Of a stretch of DNA of 64,000 nucleotides, positions 47,965 to 58,471 are shown one piece after another. Below the pieces are notes generated by a model that was not told the DNA's origin, did not search any database, and saw only the letters and a list, made by a program, of their open reading frames with translations. Position numbers and translations under genes: made by a program. Positions within the stretch are counted from its first letter, which is position 1, and every line of letters begins with the position of its first letter. The DNA is from Cryptomeria japonica (lineage: Eukaryota; Streptophyta; Pinopsida; Cupressales; Cupressaceae). The DNA lies in assembly GCF_030272615.1 (NCBI RefSeq), contig NC_081412.1:691804083-691868082 (forward strand). The letters are read 5' to 3'.

Positions 47965-49960
47965 CTAGGGGAAGGAAACAGATGATGAGATATCTTTGCC
48001 TCTTAGAGGGATGAAGATGTATGATGCAGGTGTCTTTCGCGTATGCCCACTCAACCTCCTCTCCATAATTTTTTGTAACTCCACCTGATACAATGAAAAT
48101 AATGATGTTAGCATATATAAAAATTGAATTTTAGAATGACATATAATAAAATAGTCACTTACCACATACAAATAATCATGATGTTCATCCACAATAGGTG
48201 CACGTTCATGATCTGGAGTGACAAGCCCCTCTTGTAAGCATAATAATATAAACTAAACTAAATACAAGTGTCATTAAAATTTTCAATAAAATATTATTAA
48301 GATAACAAATGTAATGCTAAATTTACTAAAGTTACAAATATGTATCATATTTCTGTCAAAGCAGTTGAACTTGCTACTGTTGCAACAACACTATGCTCCA
48401 TTGATGCGCGAACAGCAAGAGGAGTCTTTGATGTCAACATCTAAAAATTAAACAAAGTATATTGATCAATCACCAAAACTATCTATATTATTTAATAACA
48501 TTAAAGATAAATTGCTTACCTGGGTGGGAGATTATCAATAAAATACACTGCGAGGTGTTGATGTTGAAGCTCTAGCATCAAACTATTTGACATCCAAAAT
48601 GAGTAATTAGAAATTAATTCACATAAGGTTCAACTATCTACATATAATAATTATATTTCTTCACTCGTTGTATACTTGTGGAGTTGACAAAGTCGTGAAA
48701 AAGGGTGTTGCAGGAATGTTGCTAGTATTGTGAGCACTTTGACCCTACTTTTTTATCATAATAATTTACTAATTTAGATATATTCTTAAATTTCCATATA
48801 AGATTTAATAAAAAGAATGAAATGAACTTGTAATGAAATTCACCTGGGTATCAATGCCAAATGTTTCATTCAAGAAGGATTCTATCATGACAATGTTTTC
48901 TATAGAAAACTGCACTCATGCACATGCATTCTTAGTACTATTAGGATCATAAGTGCAAAGAGAACCACAAGATCGACAAAAATGAGCTGGAACTCTATGC
49001 CTAGAAGAATCACCATCATCACTTGCATCACCCTCTACTAGAGGCCTAACATATTGTATAAGGGTCTGAGTGAGTGAGCTAAAGGAGTCTAGAGTTTCGA
49101 CCTCAACACTCTCCTTCACAATGGAAGGAATAATAACATGCTCCACCATAGGTTTGGCCAAGGGTCTTGGTGGGAGATTTGGGTCACTTTGTGCACACTC
49201 TCTATCATGTGAGGAACCCCCACCTCTACCTTAGAAATCTAGAAAATCAAAATAGTTTGGGATCTCATTAAGGACAAACTCACAGTACAGTTTTCTCAAA
49301 AATTATTGGGGTACCTGAGAATTATTGCATGGGGGCTGATCAAATACCATCCACCACCTATCCCAAAAAAATTTCTTAATCCCTTCATGATGACACCAAT
49401 GAATAGGGAATCTCCTACATCTAGGGTGTAAAGGTTGATTCGTTTGGGGGTCTGTAAAAAGAACACACAAGTAAAATTTATTAATTTTCTTTTTCTTCAC
49501 TACCGCATATGATAATTTGTCAGCATAAAATTGCTTTTGTTCTTCCATTTTACTGGACCAAAAATTTATTTGCCCACTCACAGATTGTATGTGAGATACA
49601 ATAGATTGCAAAGAACTGGCAAGGTTTGTCCTATGGGAGTTTGTTCCAGTGGGATCTTTTAGCCTTGTGATTAAAACTTCAAGCTCTTTTTGGCTATTTT
49701 CTATTTGACCTATAGGTTTTCTTGTGTACCTATGGGATGTCTAAGGATTGTAGGAGGTTCTTGATGTGCTTCTTCTTCAATATGGTCTTCATGAGGAGGT
49801 GATTGAGTGTTTTCAACATTTTATTGTCTAATCTCATTTCCTGATAGTGAAAATAAGTTTAAATCAAGAAACCTAGTTTAATCTTCAAATTAATAAAAAA
49901 ACTAACAATAAGAAAACAAAAATACATACCTCTTCGAGCTCATCGATGGTGTGGCAGCAT
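47965..49960 (-). pseudogene. Nine-exon gene of the DNA transposon, unknown product, decayed
   Basis: Splice signals outline the gene: exon 1 49960-49930 (donor GTATGT), exon 2 49840-49504, exon 3 49451-49315, exon 4 about 49247-48844, three small exons between 48750 and 48440, exon 8 48230-48163 (donor GTAAGT) and exon 9 48084-47965 ending TAG. Phase is kept between exons 1 and 2. The product has an acidic start (EDHIEEEAHQE), a helical segment (SQKEELEV-like, near 49680), WHCHHEGIKK..WDRWWMVF, a Ser/Asp-rich region with CRSCGSLC (possible zinc site), and a basic end. No domain is recognised. Stops (for example at 49942 and 49826) and an indel near 49735 show decay. It converges on the transposase gene, so it may be the element's accessory protein. 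Confidence 0.5.
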
Positions 49961-50149
49961 TTTGATAGAGATGGACAACTTAGTGCCCAATATCAAGCTT
50001 CTATAAAGAGCGAGCACAAGAAAATGGCACCCTAAATCGCCAAAACGCAGGTTTGGGAGTGCAAAATGCGGACTTATGTTTTTTTATGGTTTGAAAAGGT
50101 CATATGGCGAGCACCTTATGACAATTTAATTTTTTTTTTTGAAGTGTGG

Positions 50150-50184
50150 CACCTTTTTGGTACCACAACTTCGTGCATACACCC
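50150..50184 (-). repeat. Right terminal inverted repeat of DNA transposon
   Basis: Inverted partner of 2944-2978, ending GTGCATACACCC. TTAT follows at 50185-50188. An AT tract (50127-50140) lies inside, mirroring the T-run at the left end. Confidence 0.55.
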
Positions 50185-50188
50185 TTAT

Positions 50189-51084
50189 TTGATTCTTGTT
50201 CATAGTTAATGTGTTTGGTTTGGATAAGTCGATGATATGTTGTTATATGTACTCGATCATCATGATTTTGTTGAAGTTAAAAGGTGCATGCTCATCTAAA
50301 GTGTTTGTGTCTTCGCAATCGTTTATGAAATGTTTTTCAATCTTGATGAAAAGTTTTAAGATTTTTAGGGTTTTAAAAATGTTTTTTTTTAAGGACTTTT
50401 TATGATTTTTATGATTTTTCCAAGACATTTTATGATTTGAATGATTTTTTCATGATATTTTATGATTTTTATGATTTTTCAGGACATTTTATGATTTGAA
50501 TGAATTTTTAAGGACATTTTAGATAGTTCTTTCGATTTTGAGATGCCAACTATCCCAACCCACTACTAAGGTTAAGGAGATTCTCCAGTGAGGGATAAGA
50601 CTAGCTTAGTATGCTAGAGCAGCGCATAGAGGGGGTTATGCAAAACAATCCACAAGCTATGATGGAAGTGGGAAAGCTATTATGAAATGGGAGGGCAGAT
50701 ATAGATAAGGCATGATCAAGTAGAGTAATGAAGTAAAAAGGATCCAAATCTCTACACATGGCATCGGTTGCCCATTTTTCACCATGGTACTTGCCCAAGC
50801 CACCTGTTTGCCAGGTTTTCACTAGTGGACAAATTTATTTTTCTTTACTTTTTGATTTTTCACATTTTTTGTGTCACAAGGATCCTGTTTACCAGGTTTT
50901 CACCAAAGTGATGATCTTTTTTCAGGATCAATTTCTCATTTTTTTAATATTTTTTTCAGGATCTTATTCTCATTTTTTTGAATTTTTCAGGATCCATTTC
51001 TCTATTTTTTTTGAATTTTTTTAGGATCTATTTCTCATTTTTTTGTATTTTTTCAAGGTTTTTTAAAGAAACTCTCTGAAATAA
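50189..51084 (-). other. 3' untranslated region of outer gypsy element, right of the insertion
   Basis: No gene is supported. 50390-50530 repeats TTTTATGATTTTTATGATTTTTC-like units, and 50870-51060 repeats TTTTTCAGGATC. It continues the outer element between its pol end at 51085 and the transposon. The GAGATTCTCCAGTGAGG stretch near 50580 is unremarkable. Confidence 0.4.
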
Positions 51085-52911
51085 TCAAGCGTAGAACTTG
51101 CGAAGGTGAATGCTATTGATTGGATCTTCAAGCGGTTCACCCTCTAGAGTTGCTAGTTGATATGCTTTTGATCCATGTGTAGCAATAATGATGTATGAAC
51201 CCAACCAATCTGACTCGAACTTGCCTTATTTCTTTTTTTGATCCGGCTGAGAAACTTGATATTTGACCAGATGTTGAGTATCTTTGACTTTTGCCTTCTT
51301 TGCTGAAGAAACTAGGGTAGAATTACTAATGTGTGCCCCACTTAGGCCCATATGCATATCAAATAAAGAGGTTTTGGTAACTTTGATAGAAAAGCCCTTC
51401 GAGGAAGTTCTGCGAAAGGTCCACTGATGTGATGTATTGCCAAAAGGTGATGGATGTGTGGAACAAGTGGATGTGGAATGAAGGCTTATGAGTGTGAAAA
51501 TAAATGAAAGAAGCATAGTATGATAAAGACTTAGGATCAATAAGTGTGTTTTTTGACTAGTAATTTTTGAACTTTTGCCCCTAGTTATTTTAGTATTAGG
51601 GTAGATCAATTCACGTTCTTCTTTTTGCAGAGGATTTTTATCCTTTACTTTTCTTTTTGTAGAGTCCAATAGCTTTTGATTTTGATTTGGAATAGAAGAT
51701 TTTTTATTATTTTTTATTTTTGAAGTTTTCTTTTCACAATTTGATTTTCGATCTTCGATGAGTAAGGGCTTTTGTAATTCTTATTGATCCAAGCATAGGA
51801 GAGGAGTGGAAATGGAAGGAGTGGATGAGATGGCAAGGTTATGTGAGTTCTCAAAAGGGTTGGTGATATATTCAATGGATTCTTTGTTGGAACCACTCTC
51901 AAGGCTATTGATACCAAGAGTTGCTTACACCTCTAGAGAAGGTTTGCATTTAGGATTAGTAGCCACAACATTAGGTGATCCATACCCAATTCCCTGACAT
52001 TCTGAATTATCTTGCTCAGCCGTTTCATTATGAATTATCTTATTCTTCCATTTCACTTGTGGTTTGCCATAAGTTTGAAGAGATTCCGATAACTTTTCAA
52101 TGCAAAGTGCACGACTCATAGAATATTCTCCCACACCTTGTTCTTTCACCTATATTCTAATCTCATATTCATTAGATTTGGATGTGGATGCTTTCAAAGA
52201 CTCAGAGTCAACACACGCTTGACAAGGAGGTGCTTCATGATTGCTAGGATTGATGGATTCAGTCTTAGGACTCAGATTATTGCAATACATAAAAGGATTT
52301 GTATCTACTGGTATTGTAAATTCAACGCCATTATGTAAAAATTTGATGCATTGATGGTATGTAGAGGGTACAACTTGCATTGCATGGATCCAGGGCCTTC
52401 CAACGATAATATTATAGGTCAAGGGGAGATCAAGGACTTGGAAAGCCACATCCTTTACCATGAGTCCCAATTTGATAGGAAATGTGATTGATCCTTTAGA
52501 TGAGCATTCCTCTTCATCATATGCCTTTATCGTAAAAAAATTTATTGGATCAACCGCAGTTTCAACAAACCATAGTTCTCTGATCAACTTCAAGGTACAA
52601 ATATTTAGACCCGCTCCCCTGTTTATTAGAACTCACTTGATTTTGACTCTATGGACAAGGACTTCAATGTGTAAGACCACATTATGGGGTTGTTTCATGG
52701 AAAAGTTGTCATTCTTGGTAAAAGTGAGGGTATGAGGGGAGAAAATGTGTCCCACCATAGCTTGGAATTGATCTACATGTAGATCTATAGGTATCGTAGT
52801 GGTGGTGAGCGCTTTATCAAGGATAGCTTTATGTTCAGGGGATAGGTGTAGAAACTCAAGTATGGAAATATGTGTGGGTGTTTTCCCTAAATTCTCTATA
52901 AGGTTGTATTG
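51085..52911 (-). pseudogene. pro: Outer gypsy protease joined to the polyprotein tail; RT-RNase H-integrase missing
   Basis: Read in one minus-strand frame. It has a protease region similar to that of the Tat-like element, but the active-site motif is VLINRGA, with Asn in place of Asp. Then TIKAYDEEECSSKGSI, LTYNIIVGRPWIH and the GVGEYS segment (52140). From about 51700 to 51240 the sequence is Lys/Ser-rich and unrecognised. Finally FESDWLGSYIII...INSIHLRKFYA, ending TGA 51085-51087, corresponds to the GPY/F end of gypsy integrase (compare 24115-24244). RT, both RNase H domains and the integrase core are absent. The frame is kept across the deletion, apart from stops near 52640, at 52150, near 51920 and at 51226. 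It is a non-autonomous, dead derivative. Confidence 0.75.
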
Positions 52912-54665
52912 TTAAGGTGGTGTAGCCAGTTTAGAATTATAGCCCATAAGAATAAATGTGCATTTGCGGGTGGTAACATTGAAATCAGGTTCTTTCCCTT
53001 TTATGATGAAAGTGTCCACATGATTATCAACCTCACTGATTTTGTTTATAGTATAATCATATTTAGCATTGGTATAGTTCACGCCATCATCAGATTTGGG
53101 GGCTTTCCCTTTATCCTTTTCATGCTTAGGGAAAGGAGTTTTGAATATCTCACGATCAGAGTTATTGAATGGAGTATGTCCATCAACTGAAATTTTTCCC
53201 TCATCAAGAAGGTATTGTATCACATGTCGAAGTTTATTGCAACTGTTAGTCTTGTGACCCTTGTGTCTATGGTAGTCGCAAAAGTGATTGTCATTCCACC
53301 ATGGGGGTTTGACTTGTGGATTATATTCTCTTATTTCAGCCAATGTTATAAGATTGTTCTCAAGGAGTTCTTTCAATGCCGACTCAAGCGGTTGTCCCAA
53401 TGGTGTAAAATTTTCTTTAGTGAAGGTTCTTTTTTTCTCTTTTCCTTTGTTTGAGGATGAACCCCTAAGATTATACACAAATGATAATTTTTTAGCATTT
53501 TTCATGTCAAAAACTTCGTCATTAATCACATTCTTGTTCTTAGCCCACAAGGGTGTTTTGTGGTTTGAACTCAATCCTTAGTGATCTTTATCATCATTTA
53601 TCTTTATAGTACCATCGTCAATAAGGGTTTGTTCGATTTGTAATCTCATGTCTATTAACTTATCAAAAGAGTCCAAACACTTGAGTGAAGTTCTCTTCCA
53701 ATTTCCTTGTTTATATTGCAACAAAAAAGGTCAATGAGTTGCTTATCAAGAATGTCATAAGGTGCTCTTTTGGTTAAATGTCTCCATCTTTGTAAAAATA
53801 ATATGAAGGATTCTCCTTGTTTTTGTTTTGTGTTGAAGAGGTCCATCATGGTCACCTCATGTTCACAATTATAATCATAGTGTGAGACAAACTTATCAGC
53901 CAATTCTTGGAAACATTTGATAGTCAGAGGCAATCGGGAGAACCATTCCAAAGAACTTCCTCCAGGGCTGTGAGAAAATAATCTCATAAGGTATGTTTTG
54001 TCCACTGCAAATTCTAAGGTAGCAGTGCAAAATTCTCTCAAGTGATCTCTAGGGTCTCTCTTTCCTCTATAGTTATCCAATTTTGGTATCTCCCAATGAC
54101 TAGGAAATGGTGGCATTAGAATGCTTAGATCAAAAGAATAATGACATATGTCCTCAATGGAAAACTTATATGATGATGCCTTCTTATTCTTGAGAGTGCC
54201 TAGTTCTTGTCTCAATGTTGTTAATTCATTCAAAATGGGATCATTGGTAGGCATAGATTTCAGTGTTTTTATAGATCTCTTGTATCCTGGTTGCAAGTAG
54301 AAAGGTTTGTGATCTTTTATCCTCTCCTCATTATTTATCCTTGTAGGTTTATATTTACTAACTATTGGTTTGTCCTTAATTGTTAGCAATGATATGTCAA
54401 AATTAGGTGACAATTTAATTCCCTCATCAACAAGGGCTTTGAAGTATGCTCATGGATCATATTTAACCACCTCTTTAAGGAGTTTAGTAAATCTATGGTC
54501 ATGAAATGCTTCATCAATGGTAGATTGAGTTATTTATTCATCGCTTGTTTTACTAGTTTCACTAGTCACAATTCTAATGTGTTCTTCTTCATCAAGATTA
54601 ATAAGGTTGTCTCCTTCTTGAAATAGATCATTTTGAAACATTTTGATTCTCGAGTTAGGAGACAT
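52912..54665 (-). pseudogene. gag: Outer gypsy gag
   Basis: Gag starts at the ATG at 54665 (MSPNSRIKMF). It includes a conserved gag core (DPRDHLREFCTATLEFA, 54060; FNTKQKQGESF, 53830) and the zinc-binding PPWWNDNHFCDYHRHKGHKTNSC (about 53290), all resembling the Tat-like gag at 17155. Stops occur near 54530 and 54449, a frameshift lies between 53655 and 53574, and TAA closes the frame at 52912. It belongs with the protease and tail downstream and probably with the LTR end at 1930. Confidence 0.82.
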
Positions 54666-56693
54666 AAGTGGTTGTTTTGATCTAACCTAAGGTTTATGGA
54701 TATGATGATGAATGAGACTCAAGGTATGATGCAAACACTAAAGTGCAAAGGGGGAACTATATGATATGAGTGAGATTGGGATGCAACTAAGGATCAATGC
54801 AAAGATTAAGGTGTAAACTATATGATAGGAAGGTGAGATTGGGATATGATAAAGACCAATGTGAAATGCAATTTATGTGATATGATTGAGAGGGAATGTG
54901 CTAAAGGATTGATGAAAAATGCAATCTATATGATAGGAAAGTAATGTGCAACTAAACCCTATATGAGATATCAGGATGAATGATGTTTGATGAAAGGAAT
55001 AAGGATACTATAGGTCAAAATAATATTTGCAATGTAGGTTTTGACTTGTGCTATGATGGATAGACACAAGGATAATTGATAAAAAATAAGGCATGCTATG
55101 ATAGGAGATGATGAACTCCAAGAGAGATACCAACTCAAAGACACTGATAGGTTCCCTAACTCAAGGAAGATGCACCTCAAGTGATAAGGGTGATTGATGA
55201 TCGAAAGTTGATGTCAGACCCAAGACGAGAAATCCTAAGTGCAAGCAATGTTTTTGGTTTTTTGGAATTTTGATTGAAGTATGCAAGAGGTGGGATTATG
55301 TCCTAACGGGAGATGGGGTGTGCAAGAATTTAGGTATGACCTAATCAAGGTGTGTAAGGATCAAGGGTGTGTCCTAAGAAAAAGATGCAAGGCCATGCAA
55401 AGATTATGGGTATGATCCAAGGGAATGATGCAAGGGTATAACCTAATGGTGGTATGCAAAGGTTTGACCTAATGGTGGAATCTAAGGATGTGATGCAAGG
55501 ATAAGACATAAATAAAGTATGCAAAGGTATGATCTAAGGGTGGTATGCAAGGTCCTAAAGGTGTGATGATGCTACTATGAAAGAAACTAAAAGATCAAAA
55601 CTATAAAATGATGTCTCAAGAGATTTGAAATGATTGTTTTGAGAACACAGGTTCAATGTTTTAATGACAATGTTGTTTTGCAATGTTTCCGTTTTACAAT
55701 GTGGATGGATATTTGAAAGTTTAGACAAAGGTTTTTTGTAAAGTGTTTCAATTTCAAGTGTGATATTCATTGTGAAATGTTCTTGTTTGTTTTGTACACA
55801 TTTAGAAAACATGACACACAAAATGTTTGTTTGATTTTGCAATGAAGTAAAAGCACATTCAAGCACAATCCTAAGGTTGGTCAAGATAATACTTGTTGAA
55901 TCCCCTAGAAATAAAATACCACATTCCATCAGATAGTTAGAATCTTGGTAGAACTAGCTCTCCACCATGACACACTTCTACAAGCATACCAAGCTTTGAA
56001 TTTTTGGGTCATCACTTCACAAGAAATTTACTATCTCGAATTGAGGGGCACATGAGGGGTAGCTTTGGCATGCACGTATCACAATGCCTGAGTCAAAAAT
56101 TAGAAGGTTTTTGGCTACTAAAACAATGAGTTTCTAGTAAGGGCATCTGTTCAGGTGTCCATACATACGACATTTTGTTCAAATTAATGAGGCCTCCCAG
56201 CCCTTGTGGGTTTTTACGCATCACACAAATGTTGAGGGAGACATATGTCAGTATGAAACATTGGCACCTACTACCTGCAATTTTCCTCACATACACATTT
56301 ATTTATAGTGGCTTGTCTTTAGCCTTGTTACCACTTGGGTCATTCCCTCTCACTGAGCCTTAAGGGCTTCTCGGGAGGCAGACCCTCTAAAAGGTAAAAC
56401 AAAAAGAGCCTATTGCTCAAGAGACACAAGACACTGGTTAATTTTAAAGCACCAATTGAAGTGTGATTTAATCTAAAAATCAAATAATTAGTTTCAAATC
56501 ACAAATTCTTTGACATTCATCCTGCATCAAATAACATTAGTAATTTTAAGATAGTGTCTTTAACAAATGATAGATACCTACACAAACACACAAAGCCACA
56601 AAGATTATCCCATAAAAAGATATCAAATCATACTAACACAAAACTAAATGTTAGTCTAATTAACAAAAAATTAAAAATTTAATCCACATAACA
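54666..56693. other. Leader-like purine-rich repeats and unassigned spacer
   Basis: No gene is supported. 54690-54960 has loose ~70-bp repeats (TATGATAGGAAGGTGAGATTGGGAT). 55290-55560 repeats GGTATGCAAAGGTATGACCTAA-like words. Both could be the 5' leader of the outer gypsy element. 55560-56693 is unassigned; I found neither a primer site nor a TGTCTACA edge that would mark the missing 5' LTR. Confidence 0.4.
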
Positions 56694-56707
56694 AAATTTA
56701 AAATCTT
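56694..56707. repeat. Target-site duplication of the LINE, left copy
   Basis: AAATTTAAAATCTT here recurs exactly at 63083-63096, right after the LINE poly-A tail. A 14-bp duplication is in the normal range for L1-type insertion. Confidence 0.85.
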
Positions 56708-57018
56708 GGTTACTCAGCTGAAGATGTTTTCTTGATCTGAAAAAAGAGGTATGGGTCTGCGTGTGCATGGGTGTCATGCTAGGGCCGAAGTGCCCTAGCC
56801 TGTGATTTGCGCTCTGCTTGCTTCATTCCAAGGGGGGTTCTTGCTTGTTGGGGGTTGATTTTTGCTTGCCTATGGTAGGGTTTTTTGGGCTCCCACAGGG
56901 TTTTCTTGTAACCCTTTTCTATTTCTTCTGCTCTGGGTTATCGTTGGGGTTTTTGGGGTTTTGGGGTTGGGTTTTCCGCCCCTCTTCTTTTTCTTCTTTT
57001 TGTATTTTCTCTGGATCC

Positions 57019-58460
57019 ATGGAGAATAGAGGAGTATCCTCTTCTCAGATGGTCTCTGGAGATCTGGATATGGCAGATCTATCTCATTTGATGCATGCAT
57101 GTGGAAAGGAACACATTGGTCATTCCCAATCAGGGGTAGGTGTTTCTTCTTCAAAAGATCCTTTTCACATGAAAAAGGTGAATGGTTATTTGGAGAGATC
57201 CCAAGATCATCCAGTTCTGGTTATTCAACCTGAGCAAATTTTAGAGGATGTTGAATATTCGTGCAACCATGCTCTCATATGCAAATTCATCAGTCTTCAC
57301 CTCTCTATACCTATTTTAGAGTCTTAGGCGTGTTGTGTCTAGAATCCTGAAGGAGACATGGAGCTACTTATGGCAGCCAATAACTATTTTCTGGTTTTTT
57401 TTCCAACCTAGCAGACAAGAAAAAGGCTTTTGAGGGTGGCCCTTATTTTTTCAACTAGGTGAGACTCTTTATCAAACCTTGGCATATTGGCTTTATTTAT
57501 GCTAAGGAGTTTCCCTCTCATGTGCCCATGTAGATTCGATTGCTGAGGCTTCCACTGGAGTTTTGGAGAGAAGATATTCTTCACTCAATCTCACTGCTTC
57601 TTGATAAACCTATGGGTTCGGTTTCACAAACTCAAGATCGAAAGGTAATTTCCTACACTCTCATATGTGTAGAAGTTGATTCAAATAATCCTTTGCTAGA
57701 CTCTATGGAAATCTATTTGGGGACATCTTCTTGGATCCAATAGTTGGACTATGAGACCCTACCATTTAGATGCAAAATTTGTCATGAATATGGTCATTTA
57801 TAGCGGAGATCTCCTAAAAATAAATCTTCTAAACCGGTTGTTTTCGATCTTCCTCACTCTATTCTGGGGGAAGATAAGGGGAAAGCCCTTATGCCTAATG
57901 GTCTTGCTGATAAAGATGGCTTCATTCCTATGAAACTTCAAAATAAAGACAAGGGAAGGAAGAGAACTTGGTTGGATAGGCAAAATGATGTCACCCTAAA
58001 TAAGTTTGAGGTTCTAGAGGATTTGGTCCAAGAGGAAGGAGTTTTTCTAGTTGAAATGTCCTTGGGTGCCCAATTTCAGCATGAGGTGTTGGATGGGGAT
58101 TCCAAGAAAGAGGGTTGGGCCCTATCTTTGGAGAATCAATAGGATGTTCAAATGGTTAAGGATTTACCTTCCCATGTTCAGGACAACAGAGATCTTAGTG
58201 AGTCATAGATCCCTGAAGGTGCAGTGGTCATGGCATCTACTCCTCCTTCCACTAGAGGGGCCTCAAGTTCAGTGAAGAGTAACAAAGCCCCACCTATTTT
58301 AGGCTTGCAGTAGAAGATCCTCAAAAAGGGTTCTTTAGACAAATCCTTAAGGAGTGGATGAAAAATGGATCAAGAAAAGGTTAAGCTTATTGGTGATACT
58401 TTGGTTGAGTCGAGGTTTGTGAAGCCCATTGATTCTCACTTCTCTCAAACACATAAATGA
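57019..58460 (+). pseudogene. LINE ORF1, nucleic-acid-binding protein
   Basis: The start chosen is the ATG at 57019 (CCATGGAG, good context). Upstream codons are open but Gly/Phe-rich and less protein-like. The N-terminal part (MENRGVSSSQMVSGD) leads to a DUF4283-like region with WREDILHSI and PMGSVSQTQDRK (57560-57650), then a CCHC-type knuckle CKICHEYGHL (about 57770-57800) in which the last Cys is Ser (RRSPK). A Lys/Ser-rich tail ends TGA at 58458-58460. Stops at 57325 and near 57750 and 57802, and a frame change near 57400, break it. It would coat LINE RNA; ORF2 starts 11 bp later. Confidence 0.75.
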
Positions 58461-58471
58461 TTTTTCTCTGA

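Larger units (their letters stand above)
2944..50184. mobile_element. Candidate DNA transposon, enlarged by nested insertions
   Basis: The two ends are inverted repeats: the first 35 bases from 2944 match the reverse complement of the last 35 to 50184 at 30 positions, sharing AGTTGTGGTACCAAAA. TTAT flanks both sides (2940-2943 and 50185-50188), a likely 4-bp TSD. Removing the copia elements at 5920-30422 and 37513-43527 leaves about 16.7 kb. That core holds a plus-strand DDE-like transposase pseudogene, a convergent multi-exon gene, a CT-rich array and two tandem repeats. The superfamily is not recognised: the ends are not CACTA-like, and TTAT is not the 3-bp TWA of PIF/Harbinger or the 8-9 bp of hAT/MULE. 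The 4-bp TSD could be chance, so the boundary is moderately supported. Confidence 0.5.

Noticed and set aside
2940-50188. A single 47-kb giant mobile element with many cargo genes
   Set aside because: Most of the length comes from later LTR insertions with their own target duplications. The original element is nearer 17 kb.
54666-56693. 5' LTR and primer site of the outer gypsy element
   Set aside because: I searched for GTGTCTACA edges and a tRNA-Lys or tRNA-Met primer site on the minus strand and found none. It may be deleted, mutated or outside the window.
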